64,000 nucleotides of DNA, taken from positions 1-64,000 of the forward strand of contig DASXUL010000075.1 of assembly GCA_036504855.1 (NCBI GenBank), given 5' to 3'. Positions 34,922 through 44,787 of this stretch are shown here, piece after piece. The position numbers were made by a program, and so were the translations under genes. The notes under the pieces are model-generated. The model was given only the letters and a program-made list of their open reading frames with translations, was not told the DNA's origin and did not search any database. Position 1 is the stretch's first letter; the number at the start of each line of letters is the position of its first letter. The DNA is from DASXUL01 sp036504855. GTDB taxonomy: Bacteria > Armatimonadota > DTGP01 > JAKQQT01.

Positions 34922-37900
34922 ATGTTGAGCAAGTTCCGGATTGGGTGGAGGCTGACAGGCGGTTTCATCATCGTCGCGATGTTGTGCGCCTTCGTCGGGT
35001 ACAAGGGCGTGCAGGCCTTGAGCAAGGTGAACGCTCAGTCGGTTGATACGACGCAGGTGCTGCTGCCGCAGTTGGACGCTCTGTCGGTCATCAACGAATC
35101 CAAGTTGGCCGTTCAGCGGGAAGAGCGAAACGCCATCCTTCAGGCCGAGCGCAAGAACGCCGTTGGCCTCAAGAAGGCCCAGGAAAAAGTGCTGGAGAAG
35201 TGGGACCTGATTGCGTCCTCGTGGAAATCCTACGAAGCCCTGCCGCTGACCGCCGAGGAGAAGAGCATCCTGGCCGATCTGGCGACGGCGCGCGACAACT
35301 GGCACGCTCAGCACAATGCCGTGATGGCCGCCGCCGCCGCCGGCAATACGGCCGAGGCCGCCGCGCTCAGCTTCGGCCCCACGCAGGACGCCTACAAGGT
35401 GTTCATGGACACCATCGACAAGCTTCTGGCGTCGAACGGCGATCACCAGAGACAGAACCGCGAGACGATTGTTTCCACCTACGTGTCCGCCCGCCGAACG
35501 CTGACAGTGGCTTGCGTTCTGTCCGTGTTGGTGGCAATCGCGTTCGGAATCGTGTTGACGCTTTCCATCGTCCGCCCGCTCCATGAGATCGAATCCGTGG
35601 CGCGCAGTATCGCGGAAGGGGATATCGAACGCAAGGTCACCTACCGAAGCGGAGACGAACTGGGAGCCCTGGCCGAGTCCTTCCGGCAGGCCGGCTCGTA
35701 TGTCCGTGACGTGGCGAATGCGGCTCACAGCCTGTCGATTGGTGACCTTTCCACGCAGCCGGCCCCCCGCTCTTCGAAGGACGTGCTGTCGGCGAACATG
35801 GCGGAGGTCGTTGCAGTGCTGCGCTCTCTGGTGGCGGACATCAACCTGTTGAAGCGTTCCGCGGCGAGAGGCGATTTTGCGGCGCGGGCCGATGCGTTGA
35901 AGCACTCCGGCGACTACCGCGGCATCGTGGAGGGCATGAACGACACGCTGGGCACGGTTGCGGACAAGGTGTTCTGGTACGAACAGATGCTGGATGCCAT
36001 CCCCTTCCCGATCTCCGTGACGGACATGGAGATGAACTGGACGTTCATCAACAAGCCAGTTGAGAACCTGCTCGGCGTCAAGCGATTGGATGTGCTTGGC
36101 CAACCGTGCAGCAACTGGAACGCCAACATCTGTGGAACCGAGAACTGCGGCGTCCACTGCCTGCGTCGGGGGCAACTCCAGACGGTGTTCGAGCAGGCGA
36201 ACATGGATTTCCAGGTGGACACCGTTTACATCCAGAACGCCAGAGGCGAACGGATCGGGCACATCGAAGTGGTCCAGGACGTGAGCGCGTCCGTAAAGAA
36301 CACGGTGTACACCAGGCTGGAGGTGGAGCGCGTTACCACGAACCTGGAACGTTTGGCGAAGGGCGATCTTGGATTCGCCACCGAGGCCAGCGAAGCGGAC
36401 AAGTTCACCGCGGAATCCAAGCGGCAGTTCGACCGCATCAACGCGAGCCTTGAGGATGTGAAATCGGCCGTTGGCGCCATGATCGCCGATGTGGATCAGC
36501 TCTCCGCCGCGGCCGTGGAAGGCCGGCTCGCCACTCGCGCCGATGCCGCCAGACACCATGGCGACTTCAAGACGGTGGTCCAGGGGGTGAACGACACGTT
36601 GGACAGCGTGGTCGGTCCCGTGAACATGGCCGCGGAGTTCCTTGCCCATCTCTCCCGGGGTGATGCGCTCGAGAAGATCACCGCCGACTACAAGGGTGAC
36701 TTCAGGGTGATCCGCGACAACATCAACGCATGCGTGGACATCCTTCACGGTCTGCTTGGCGAAATGGGCGGTCTGGCGGCGGCGGCGGCCGAGGGCGATC
36801 TCTCGGCGCGGGCCGACTCCGCCCGGTATCAGGGAGACTGGCATCAACTGGCCGAAGGGATGAACCAGACGCTGAACAGCCTTTCGGCGCCGATCAGCGA
36901 GTCCGCGGAAGTGCTGCAGCGCGTGGCGGACAAGGACCTAACCGCCCGCGTGCAAGGCAGCTACAAAGGCGAACTGGCGAAGATCAAGGACTCCATCAAC
37001 GTGGCCGTGGAGAACCTGGAGGAGGCCCTGCAGCAGGTGGCGGTGGGCGCCGATCAGGTGGCCAACGCGGCGCTGGAGATCAGCTCCGGCAGCCAGTCGC
37101 TGAGCCAGGGATCTTCCGAACAGGCGTCGAGCCTGGAGGAGATCTCCAGCAGCCTGCAGGAGATGGCCAGCATGACGCGGCAGAACGCCGGCAATGCCCG
37201 TGAGGCCAAGAGCCTGGCGGACGGCGCCAAGGGCGCCGCGGACAAGGGCGCCTCCGCCATGCAACGGATGAGCGATGCAGTGAACCGGATCAAGCAGAGC
37301 AGCGACCAGACGGCGAAGATCGTGAAGACCATCGACGAGATCGCCTTCCAGACGAACCTGCTGGCCTTGAACGCCGCCGTGGAAGCCGCCCGGGCCGGCG
37401 ATGCCGGCAAGGGCTTCGCCGTGGTGGCCGAGGAAGTGCGCAACCTCGCGATGCGGAGCGCCGAGGCGGCGAAGAACACGGCAAGCATGATCGAAGAGGC
37501 CGTGAAGAACGCCGAGGGCGGGGTTGCGATCAACCGCGAAGTGATTGTGAGCCTCAACGAGATCAACGAGCAGGCGGCGAAGGTGAGCGAGGTGATGGCC
37601 GAGATCGCGTCGGCCAGTGAGCAGCAGACGCAGGGCATCGACCAGGTGAACGTTGCGGTGACGGAGATGGATACGTTGACGCAGGCTAACGCCGCGAACT
37701 CCGAAGAGAGCGCCTCATCCGCCGAGGAACTGAGCAGCCAGGCCGCCCAGATGCAGAGCATGGTGTCCGCGTTCCACCTCAGCGGCTTGCGAGCCCAGCC
37801 GGGCGCGTCCGTCGGCCCGCGGCACGCCAAGCGGCCCGCCCCCAGGGCGCTAGCGGCGGTTCACGCCGGGAACGGCCACCGGCGCGATGCGGATGCCAGC

Positions 37901-37948
37901 GCGGTGATCCCGTTCGATGACGATGCGGAGATGCTGGCGGATTTCTAA
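34922..37948 (+). CDS. Methyl-accepting chemotaxis protein with multiple HAMP-like domains and PAS
   Basis: The protein has 1008 residues. TM1 is at about 12-30 and TM2 at 193-216, with a four-helix-bundle sensor between them (PQLDALSVINESKLAVQREE). A HAMP domain follows (SIVRPLHEIESVARSIAEGD), then a PAS domain (about 350-470) with a Cys-rich loop near 395-415 (CSNWNANICGTENCGVHC), then several HAMP-like repeats (for example RLATRADAARHHGDFKTVV and LTARVQGSYKGELAKI). The C-terminal signalling tip is IAFQTNLLALNAAVEAARAG. The Cys loop could bind a metal or sense redox, which is an inference. It is the only receptor gene in the cluster. Confidence 0.93.
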   Translation: MLSKFRIGWRLTGGFIIVAMLCAFVGYKGVQALSKVNAQSVDTTQVLLPQLDALSVINESKLAVQREERNAILQAERKNAVGLKKAQEKVLEKWDLIASSWKSYEALPLTAEEKSILADLATARDNWHAQHNAVMAAAAAGNTAEAAALSFGPTQDAYKVFMDTIDKLLASNGDHQRQNRETIVSTYVSARRTLTVACVLSVLVAIAFGIVLTLSIVRPLHEIESVARSIAEGDIERKVTYRSGDELGALAESFRQAGSYVRDVANAAHSLSIGDLSTQPAPRSSKDVLSANMAEVVAVLRSLVADINLLKRSAARGDFAARADALKHSGDYRGIVEGMNDTLGTVADKVFWYEQMLDAIPFPISVTDMEMNWTFINKPVENLLGVKRLDVLGQPCSNWNANICGTENCGVHCLRRGQLQTVFEQANMDFQVDTVYIQNARGERIGHIEVVQDVSASVKNTVYTRLEVERVTTNLERLAKGDLGFATEASEADKFTAESKRQFDRINASLEDVKSAVGAMIADVDQLSAAAVEGRLATRADAARHHGDFKTVVQGVNDTLDSVVGPVNMAAEFLAHLSRGDALEKITADYKGDFRVIRDNINACVDILHGLLGEMGGLAAAAAEGDLSARADSARYQGDWHQLAEGMNQTLNSLSAPISESAEVLQRVADKDLTARVQGSYKGELAKIKDSINVAVENLEEALQQVAVGADQVANAALEISSGSQSLSQGSSEQASSLEEISSSLQEMASMTRQNAGNAREAKSLADGAKGAADKGASAMQRMSDAVNRIKQSSDQTAKIVKTIDEIAFQTNLLALNAAVEAARAGDAGKGFAVVAEEVRNLAMRSAEAAKNTASMIEEAVKNAEGGVAINREVIVSLNEINEQAAKVSEVMAEIASASEQQTQGIDQVNVAVTEMDTLTQANAANSEESASSAEELSSQAAQMQSMVSAFHLSGLRAQPGASVGPRHAKRPAPRALAAVHAGNGHRRDADASAVIPFDDDAEMLADF

Positions 37949-38084
37949 CGCGCCGGTTCGGCCAGACTCCCTGCGCAGGCGCGACGCGGAGTCCGGCCAG
38001 CCGGGCGGGCCAGAGCATCCATGGTTGGAAAGTATGAGCAGCCGTGGGCGCTTCCATGGCATAACGGGGTGGAAAGGCAGCGCC

Positions 38085-38939
38085 GTGACAGGAAAGGAAC
38101 AGAAGCCGAATATGGGGCCGGACCTCACCACTTTGGAACTGTCTGACGACGAGTTCAACCAGATCAGCAAGCTGGTTTACCGGTTGTGCGGCATCAACCT
38201 GCACGCCGGGAAGTCTGGACTCGTTAAGGCGCGCCTGATGAAGCGGCTCCGGCTACTGGGCATTGCGTCCTTTGACGAGTACATCCGCCACGTGGAATCC
38301 GACGCCTACGGGCAGGAACTCACGGCCATGCTGGATGCTCTCACCACCAACAAGACGTCGTTCTTTCGCGAGGACCAGCACTTCGTCTTCCTTCGCGAGA
38401 ACGTCCTGCCGGGCATTGTGGCCGCCGGCAAGCCGATTCGCATCTGGAGCGCAGGCTGCTCCACGGGGGAGGAGCCGTACACGCTCGGCATCACCCTCCG
38501 GGAGGAGATTCCGGACATCGATCGTCGTGACGTGCGCATCCTGGCCACGGACCTCTCCACGCGCGTGCTGGATACGGCCCGCGAAGCCATCTATGACGAA
38601 GAGCGCCTGCGCGATGTCCCCCCTGAACTCGTGCACAAGCACTTTCACGCCGTACGCACCGCGCCGCCGCGCACCTGGCGGGTGAACAATGACATCCGCA
38701 AGGTGGTGCACCTGGCGCGCCTCAACCTCATGGAAGACTGGCCCATGCGAGGACCGTTCGACGCCATTTTCTGCCGCAACGTGATGATCTACTTCGACAA
38801 GCAGACCCAGCAGACGCTGACCAACCGGTTTGCCCAACTGCTGAAGCCAGGGGGCTACTTGTTTGTTGGACACTCCGAGAGCCTGTCTTCCTGGGCCAGC
38901 GAGTTTCGCTACGTTCAACCCGCGGTGTACGTGAAATGA
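38085..38939 (+). CDS. cheR: Chemoreceptor glutamate methyltransferase CheR
   Basis: The protein has 284 residues from GTG 38085, seven bases after GGAAAGG. The N-terminal helical domain (SDDEFNQISKLVYRLCGINL) precedes a class I methyltransferase: TNKTSFFREDQHFVFLRENV, the SAM loop IWSAGCSTGEEPYTLGITL, and FDAIFCRNVMIYFDKQTQQ, a typical CheR motif. The C-terminus GGYLFVGHSESLSSW is also conserved. It methylates the MCP using S-adenosylmethionine. It lies between the MCP and cheD. Confidence 0.95.
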   Translation: MTGKEQKPNMGPDLTTLELSDDEFNQISKLVYRLCGINLHAGKSGLVKARLMKRLRLLGIASFDEYIRHVESDAYGQELTAMLDALTTNKTSFFREDQHFVFLRENVLPGIVAAGKPIRIWSAGCSTGEEPYTLGITLREEIPDIDRRDVRILATDLSTRVLDTAREAIYDEERLRDVPPELVHKHFHAVRTAPPRTWRVNNDIRKVVHLARLNLMEDWPMRGPFDAIFCRNVMIYFDKQTQQTLTNRFAQLLKPGGYLFVGHSESLSSWASEFRYVQPAVYVK

Positions 38940-38970
38940 GCCATCCTGACGGTTCAATGAGGGCCATGGA

Positions 38971-39453
38971 GTGAAACACACTATCGGTGTTGCGGACATG
39001 CGGATCTCGGCGAATCCAGGCGACGTCCTGGTGACGCACGCGCTCGGCAGTTGTCTGGGCATCACAATCCACGATCCGGTGGCAAGCGTGGGAGGGCTGC
39101 TCCATGTGATGCTGCCCACTGGCTCGATTGACCCCGACCGCGCCGCCCAGAACCCCTCCATGTTTGTGGACACGGGCGTTCCGAAGCTCTTCCTCGACTG
39201 CTACAAGGCTGGAGCCAAGAAGGAACGCCTCGTGGTGAAGGTTGCCGGCGGAGCCACAACGCGGGGCTCCGAAGAGGATGATTACTTCCAGATCGGCAAG
39301 CGCAATTTCGTGATGCTGCGCAAGCTCCTCTGGAAGAACGGCGTGCTCCTCAGCTCCCACGATGTGGGCGGGTGCGTCTCGCGGATGATGACGCTTGAGA
39401 TCGGCACGGGTGATGTCACTCTGAAGATCGATGGCAAGGTTACGAACCTTTGA
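38971..39453 (+). CDS. cheD: Chemoreceptor glutamine deamidase CheD
   Basis: The protein has 160 residues from GTG 38971 with GAGGG seven bases upstream. CheD signature residues are present: ALGSCLGITIHDP with the catalytic Cys, GGLLHVMLP with the catalytic His, and the central VKVAGGATTRG segment. It deamidates receptor glutamines and in some species stimulates the CheC/CheX phosphatases. The presence of two CheX-like proteins in this cluster is consistent with that coupling. Confidence 0.94.
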   Translation: MKHTIGVADMRISANPGDVLVTHALGSCLGITIHDPVASVGGLLHVMLPTGSIDPDRAAQNPSMFVDTGVPKLFLDCYKAGAKKERLVVKVAGGATTRGSEEDDYFQIGKRNFVMLRKLLWKNGVLLSSHDVGGCVSRMMTLEIGTGDVTLKIDGKVTNL

Positions 39454-39551
39454 TGTATCGGCCGGGCCTTACGCCCGCCGCCGCCGGCCGGTTTCCGGCT
39501 GGCGGAACCAACGACCCCAGATGAACGCTGGGGCAAAGCGGGGGAGATAAC

Positions 39552-39980
39552 GTGTCGATCAATGTGTTGGTGGTCGATGACAGCGCGGTAATGCGGTCCA
39601 TCATCGTCAAGACTCTACGTTTGAGTGGGATCGAACTGGGCGATGTGCATCAAGCCTCCAACGGCCTGGAGGGCCTTCAGGCGCTGGATGACAACTGGAT
39701 TGACCTCGCCCTGGTTGATATCAACATGCCCGTCATGGATGGGCAGGAGATGATCAACCGCGTCCGGGAAGATCCAACCATGTCCGACCTGCCTATGGTG
39801 GTGGTGTCGACCGAGAGCAGCGAAAGCCGCATCGAAATGCTGGAGCGCATGGGCACGCGCTTCGTGCACAAACCCTTTACGCCGGAGCGCCTACGGGCCA
39901 CCATCATGGAGGCCACCGGCATTCAAGAGGAAGACGTACATGCAGCAGGAACTGTATCAGGCAGCAGCCCAGACTTTTGA
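39552..39980 (+). CDS. cheY: Second CheY-like response regulator
   Basis: The protein has 142 residues from GTG 39552, after GGGGAGATAAC. It is a single receiver domain with VLVVDDSAVMRSIIVKTL, LALVDINMPVMDGQEMI (phospho-acceptor Asp), VVVSTESSESRIEML, and FVHKPFTPERL (conserved Lys). A hairpin-rich 98-bp leader precedes it. Its 3' end overlaps the following CheX-like gene by 41 bases in another frame, which suggests strict co-expression of regulator and phosphatase. Confidence 0.9.
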   Translation: MSINVLVVDDSAVMRSIIVKTLRLSGIELGDVHQASNGLEGLQALDDNWIDLALVDINMPVMDGQEMINRVREDPTMSDLPMVVVSTESSESRIEMLERMGTRFVHKPFTPERLRATIMEATGIQEEDVHAAGTVSGSSPDF

Positions 39981-40380
39981 GGCGCTTGCGTTCCTCTCTC
40001 CGGTTCCCCCGGAGGAGGCGGACGCGCGGCAAGGCCAACTCGACCAGGCGGTGTGCGTTGCGTTTCGCGGGCCGTTTTGCGGCCGGCTGGAATTGCGTAC
40101 GTGCGCCGGATTGATGCCTGCCCTGGCCGAAAACATGATGGGTGAAGACGCGCCTCCAACGCTTGACCAGCAGCGGGACGCGTTGGGCGAGGTAGCCAAT
40201 GTCATCTGCGGCAACGTTCTGCCCGCCATCGCCGGCAGCCGTGAGGTCTTCCATCTGGATGCGCCGCGCTTCGTGACGGCATGCGAGCCCGAAACGCCGC
40301 CCGCCGCGAGCGTTCGCATGTGCCTGGACGCCGGTTGCGCGGAAGTGCTGCTCTTCACCGATCTGTCCGTGGCCGCTTGA
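39940..40380 (+). CDS. Second CheX-like protein
   Basis: The protein has 146 residues from ATG 39940, preceded by AGAGGAAGAC and overlapping the upstream cheY. The CheC/CheX phosphatase motif is DALGEVANVICGN, with Glu and Asn in E-x2-N spacing. The beta-strand following it (VFHLDAPRFVTA) and the C-terminal CAEVLLFTDL fit the CheX fold. Its likely substrate is the phosphorylated CheY encoded just before it. The sequence is more divergent than the first CheX of the cluster. Confidence 0.72.
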   Translation: MQQELYQAAAQTFEALAFLSPVPPEEADARQGQLDQAVCVAFRGPFCGRLELRTCAGLMPALAENMMGEDAPPTLDQQRDALGEVANVICGNVLPAIAGSREVFHLDAPRFVTACEPETPPAASVRMCLDAGCAEVLLFTDLSVAA

Positions 40381-40503
40381 TGCCCTGACGTTTCGGCGTG
40401 AAGCCCTCGGCCGCCGCGCCCGATAGGGTCTTTGGTTGCCAGGAGCGGGGCCAATGTCCGCAGCGCGTGTCACCGGCTAGTCGCCACCAGGAGGAGTCGC
40501 AAC

Positions 40504-41544
40504 GTGATCCGAGTTTTGATCGTGGATGATTCCGCCATCGTTCGCAAAGTGCTGACGGAGGAGCTTTCCAAGTTCGACGATATCGAGGTCGTTGGGGGAG
40601 CTGTAGATCCGTATGTCGCTCGCGAGAAGATCGTCAAGCTGAAGCCCGATGTGGTGACGCTGGACGTGGAGATGCCGCGCATGGACGGCCTTTCCTTCCT
40701 CGCCAAGCTGATGAAGCATTACCCGATCCCCGTTATCGTGGTGAGCAGCCTGACCCCAGAGAACAGCGAGACCGCCCTGCGCGCGCTCGAACTGGGCGCC
40801 GTGGATGTAGTGAGCAAACCCGGCTCGACTTTTTCCACTCCGGATGTTGGGAAGAAGTTGGTTCGCGCCATCCGGGCCGCCGCCAACGCCCATGTTTCCG
40901 TGCGCCGCGAGGTTGTGGACGCGCCAGCGCCTTCGCGGACCATCGGGCAGCTTCAGACCACGCACAAGATCCTCGCCGTTGGCGCTTCCACCGGGGGGAC
41001 GAAGGCCATCGAAACGCTTCTGCGCGGGCTTCCGGTGACCACGCCCGGCACGGTGATCGTGCAGCATATGCCGGAGCACTTCACAGCGGCCTTCGCCAAC
41101 CGGTTGAACAGCATCTGCGAAATGGAGATCCGAGAAGCCAAGGACGGCGACGCCGTGCTGCCCGGCGTGGCGCTGATCGCCCCCGGCAATCATCACATGC
41201 TGCTCCAACGCAGCGGCGCCCGCTACCACGTGCGTCTGAAAGATGGCCCTCCGGTGCATCACCAGCGTCCCGCGGTGGATGTTCTCTTCCAGAGCGTTGC
41301 GGCCAACGCGGGGCGTAACGCCGTAGGCGTGATCCTCACCGGCATGGGCGCGGACGGCGCGAAGGGCCTGCTGGCGATGCGCGAGAGCGGCGCCATCACC
41401 CTGGCCGAAGACGAGCGAAGCTGCATCGTGTTCGGCATGCCGAAGGAAGCCATCAAGCTTGGCGCCGCCCAGGAGGTGGTTTCGCTCCCCCAGATGGCCA
41501 ACGCCGTCCTCGCCGCCCTGCAATCCAGCGCCGAAGTGGTGTAG
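40504..41544 (+). CDS. cheB: Chemotaxis methylesterase/deamidase CheB
   Basis: The protein has 346 residues from GTG 40504 after AGGAGGAG. The N-terminal receiver (LIVDDSAIVRKVL, VVTLDVEMPRMDG) is linked to the methylesterase domain. The catalytic triad is visible: Ser in LAVGASTGGTKAIE, His in VIVQHMPEHFTAAFA, and Asp in ILTGMGADGAKGLL. It removes receptor methyl groups when phosphorylated by CheA. It is the last gene of the chemotaxis cluster and is followed by a terminator. Confidence 0.96.
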   Translation: MIRVLIVDDSAIVRKVLTEELSKFDDIEVVGGAVDPYVAREKIVKLKPDVVTLDVEMPRMDGLSFLAKLMKHYPIPVIVVSSLTPENSETALRALELGAVDVVSKPGSTFSTPDVGKKLVRAIRAAANAHVSVRREVVDAPAPSRTIGQLQTTHKILAVGASTGGTKAIETLLRGLPVTTPGTVIVQHMPEHFTAAFANRLNSICEMEIREAKDGDAVLPGVALIAPGNHHMLLQRSGARYHVRLKDGPPVHHQRPAVDVLFQSVAANAGRNAVGVILTGMGADGAKGLLAMRESGAITLAEDERSCIVFGMPKEAIKLGAAQEVVSLPQMANAVLAALQSSAEVV

Positions 41545-41993
41545 AGGTTCGCGTTTTGGAGCCCTGCCGGCGCCGGCCCCCCATCGGGGGCCGGCGCCTT
41601 CGTCATGCGGCGCGTCCAGAGCTTTCGGCGCTGGCGCTGGGCCCGCGGTTGTTACCCCCGGAGCGCTGGGCTACAGCTTCAGCGGATCTGGCTCGCGGCT
41701 CTGGCGGGCGCAAATCCATCCCGGATGATGGGCACATCTCAGTGGCGAAGCATCCGGGGGGTGACGATATTCCAACGTGGCCGTCTGCCCGAGGGGCGCG
41801 GCATTACGCGGCGGAAGCGTCTCTGGACAGATCTGGCGCGACGTGCTATAGATAGTTGCGCGCAGCATGGGCAAACGTTTACCTCTGCTGTGAGTTTCGC
41901 GCTGGGGCATCTTCCACCTCCGCCGTCGGCCGAAACTGACGTGCTCCTGGGCTGCATCGGAACGTTGGCAACTAGCACGAAAGGTTGCGTACC
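41545..41993. other. 449-bp gap after cheB
   Basis: The gap begins with a terminator (41569-41598). The remainder up to the secreted protein start shows no credible gene. GAAAGG at 41979-41984 is the ribosome site of the next gene. Confidence 0.55.
41569..41598 (+). terminator. Hairpin terminator of the chemotaxis cluster
   Basis: GGCGCCGGCCCCC and GGGGGCCGGCGCC form a perfect 13-bp stem with a four-base loop, 25 bases after the cheB stop. Confidence 0.8.
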
Positions 41994-44762
41994 ATGAGGA
42001 TGAAGCCTCCCGTTGGGCGCGCTGTCGCTACGGCGATGGCGCTCGGTCTTTCGTTACTCGCGCTGTCCGCATCCGCCCAGACCATTCGCGTTGAGGGCGA
42101 GAACTACCTCGCGCCGCCGGACAGTGGCCCAAACCAATCAGACGTCGTCAGCGTCTTCAACCCCGCGCCCGGCGTCTCGGACATCGAGTTCTTCGTGTGC
42201 TGGGACTACGTAGAGTGGGACGTGAACGTTCCCCAGGACGGGACCTATGATGTCTCCTACCGTTTCGCCTCGGACTGGGGCAAAGGCGCCGCCGGCGACA
42301 TCTTTCAGACCCTCACGTTCTGGACCTCCAGTCAGCAGGTGGTCGTCAATGATCTCACCAAAACAAGCGGCTGGGGCGACTTCCAGGTGAAGCCGGTCGC
42401 CGCGGGCATTCCGCTGAAAGCGGGCATGAACCGCTTCCGCATCAAGATCACTCCGGACAATGGTGATGCCAACTTCTTCGGCAGCGGCATGAACCTCGAC
42501 TATATCGAGCTCACTCGCACCGGAGACTATCCGAACAACTTCGAGGCCGTTACCGGCGTTGTGACCGCCCCGGTCGATGGAACGCCCACGCCCTTGCGAG
42601 GCGCTTACGTGAGCGTTGGCTCTGATTACACGCAAGCGCAGTACCTGACGCGCACCGACAGCGCTGGGCACTACACCCTCTATCTGCCGCACGGCGAGCA
42701 TAACCTGACGGCCTTCTACAATGGATATGACAAGGCCAGCGCCACCGTGACCGGGGTTGGCTCTCACGATTTCGCGCTCACCTACAGCGGCAAATACGAG
42801 GCCGAGCTCTTCCAGATCACTAACCCAGGCCCCGGAGACTCCGAAGGGTTCCAGCCTGCTTTCAACACATCCCGATCGGGCTCCGGCGTGATGTGGCGAC
42901 AGGACGGGGACGACAGGGCCGGCAAATACGCCGAATGGCCCAACGTGGTTGCTCCCACGGCAGGGGTCTATGAGTTCTCCATGAACTACGCTGGCTTCAA
43001 GGTCTCCGCCCAGCCCGGCTACGGCCGCTACGCGTGGTCGGCCAACGGAGGCACGCCAGTCGAGCTGCGCTATGCCTCCACCGGCGCCGACGCCGTTTCC
43101 GCAACGTACAAGGATAGCGGCAAGGTCCTCATCCCATTGCTCGCGGGCGTCAACAACCTGCGCCTGGATGACCCGGACGGGGTATCGAAGGCCTTTGTAG
43201 ACACTTTCACCCTGGCGCCCGCCACGCAGCCGTATGGTTGGATCAAGGTCAAAGTGGTCCAGGGCGACGTTGCGAAGACGCCTATCCCCGGCGCGTCGGT
43301 TTCGATCGACACCGTGGACACTACGGCGGCCGGTTTCGGGTACTCAGCGGCCTCAGACGCTAATGGCGAGGTGCTCGTTCCAGCGCCGCTGGGAGCCTAC
43401 ACGGTTGTGGCCAGCACGGCCACCGCCGCGCAATCGGCATCCGGTAACGTGAACGTGGCGGCTGCCGGCGTTACCTATCCCCTGGAACTCACCCTCACTC
43501 TGACCGCTTCGGCGGTTGAGGCCGAGGACTTTGTGGCCGCGGGCCCGGCTGTGCCCGGCGCGAGTGAGGTGAACATCAACGGGAACCTGGCCGCCTCTGG
43601 CGGAAAGGATGTAACCGGCTTCGGCGCGGTGGACCGCCGCGAGTGGCTCGAGTGGGATGTGCCCGCCGCGGAGGACGGTTTGTATGAGTTAACGGTGCGG
43701 TACAAGGTGGAATCGCCGCCCACGAAGGCCATCCTCACGGTCTGGAATACCACGTTCCAGGCTCCGGAGGCCGATCTCACCTACGCTCCGGCATACGACG
43801 ATTGGGTCGCCACCAGCACAGCTCCCCTCAAGGCCGGTCTGAACCGCGTGCGCATGACGATGACCGCCGGCAGCGTGAGCGTGGACTACATCAAGTATCA
43901 GCGCAAGGGCGCACTGCCGGCGCTGGGGACCATCACCGGGAAGATATCCGGCACGGATGGAACCGGCGTGGCGGCGGTCGGCAACGCGATGGTCTACACC
44001 GGCGGTGACGCGAACTCGGCGGACCACATCACAATGACCGATGCCCTGGGGAATTACACGCTCACCTTGCCCGCCGGGGCGAACACAATCAGCGCCAGTT
44101 CGCCCGGTTACGTCCCCTCCTCGGGTGATGGCGGCAGTACTGGCGGCGCCGTTAACATCACGCTGAACACGAACCTTACCAACGGCTTGCAGGTCGAGGC
44201 CGAAAGCGCGCCATCGATGTCCAGCGGCCTGGCGGCCAAGGAAGACCTCGAGGATCCGCAACTTCAGACCGTGATCACCAACTCGGGGCCCGGCGCGTGG
44301 TTCGATCTGCCGGTGTCCGCTCCGCGGAGCGGCGTCTATCAGGTGGGTATGCGTTACGCCAGCGGTTGGAACCCCACCGATGGCTTGCCGATCAAGACCA
44401 ACTGGACACTGAACGGCACTGACTTCCACCTCAACTTCCCCACGACGACGGCCTGGACGGACTTCCAGATCCTCAACAACGCAGGCACGATCTTGCTGAA
44501 TGCGGGCCTGAATGCCCTCCGCATCAATTACGTTGATAAGGGCTCCAAGTTCGACTACTTTACCCTCACTCGCACAGGCGCGCTGCCTGCGCTCAGTTCG
44601 GACATCGACGGCAATGGGATAACGGACATCATCGACGCCGTCATCTACGTCCGCCGTCTGAGCGGGTTGGATACCGGCGTCAAGAACGACGTGGACGGCA
44701 ACGGCGTTACCGACATGCAAGACGTCCAGAGGATTCTGAACATCGCGGGCGGCCGCCTGTAA
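41994..44762 (+). CDS. Secreted multi-CBM-like protein with dockerin
   Basis: The protein has 922 residues from ATG 41994 (GAAAGG nine bases upstream), with a signal peptide ending in LSASAQ. At least four carbohydrate-binding-like beta-sandwich modules of the CBM6/35 type recur, each opening with an EAE-like strand: RVEGENYLAPPDSG, YEAELFQITNPG, VEAEDFVAAGPAV and QVEAESAPSM. Each closes with a phrase such as LKAGMNRFRIKI, LKAGLNRVRMTM or LNAGLNALRINYV and then DYIxLTRTG. Carboxypeptidase-regulatory-like modules lie between them. The C-terminus is a dockerin with two calcium loops (DIDGNGITDIIDAV and DVDGNGVTDMQDVQ). No catalytic domain is seen. It is probably a polysaccharide-binding surface protein. 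Confidence 0.85.
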   Translation: MRMKPPVGRAVATAMALGLSLLALSASAQTIRVEGENYLAPPDSGPNQSDVVSVFNPAPGVSDIEFFVCWDYVEWDVNVPQDGTYDVSYRFASDWGKGAAGDIFQTLTFWTSSQQVVVNDLTKTSGWGDFQVKPVAAGIPLKAGMNRFRIKITPDNGDANFFGSGMNLDYIELTRTGDYPNNFEAVTGVVTAPVDGTPTPLRGAYVSVGSDYTQAQYLTRTDSAGHYTLYLPHGEHNLTAFYNGYDKASATVTGVGSHDFALTYSGKYEAELFQITNPGPGDSEGFQPAFNTSRSGSGVMWRQDGDDRAGKYAEWPNVVAPTAGVYEFSMNYAGFKVSAQPGYGRYAWSANGGTPVELRYASTGADAVSATYKDSGKVLIPLLAGVNNLRLDDPDGVSKAFVDTFTLAPATQPYGWIKVKVVQGDVAKTPIPGASVSIDTVDTTAAGFGYSAASDANGEVLVPAPLGAYTVVASTATAAQSASGNVNVAAAGVTYPLELTLTLTASAVEAEDFVAAGPAVPGASEVNINGNLAASGGKDVTGFGAVDRREWLEWDVPAAEDGLYELTVRYKVESPPTKAILTVWNTTFQAPEADLTYAPAYDDWVATSTAPLKAGLNRVRMTMTAGSVSVDYIKYQRKGALPALGTITGKISGTDGTGVAAVGNAMVYTGGDANSADHITMTDALGNYTLTLPAGANTISASSPGYVPSSGDGGSTGGAVNITLNTNLTNGLQVEAESAPSMSSGLAAKEDLEDPQLQTVITNSGPGAWFDLPVSAPRSGVYQVGMRYASGWNPTDGLPIKTNWTLNGTDFHLNFPTTTAWTDFQILNNAGTILLNAGLNALRINYVDKGSKFDYFTLTRTGALPALSSDIDGNGITDIIDAVIYVRRLSGLDTGVKNDVDGNGVTDMQDVQRILNIAGGRL

Positions 44763-44787
44763 GGGCTGCTCCACATCCGGATGGATC

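Noticed and set aside
41860..41990. Possible c-di-GMP riboswitch before the secreted protein (GGGCAAACG near 41872)
   Set aside because: Only the GGGCAAAC string resembles the class I aptamer. The matching GACGCAAAGCC segment and P1 stem are absent.
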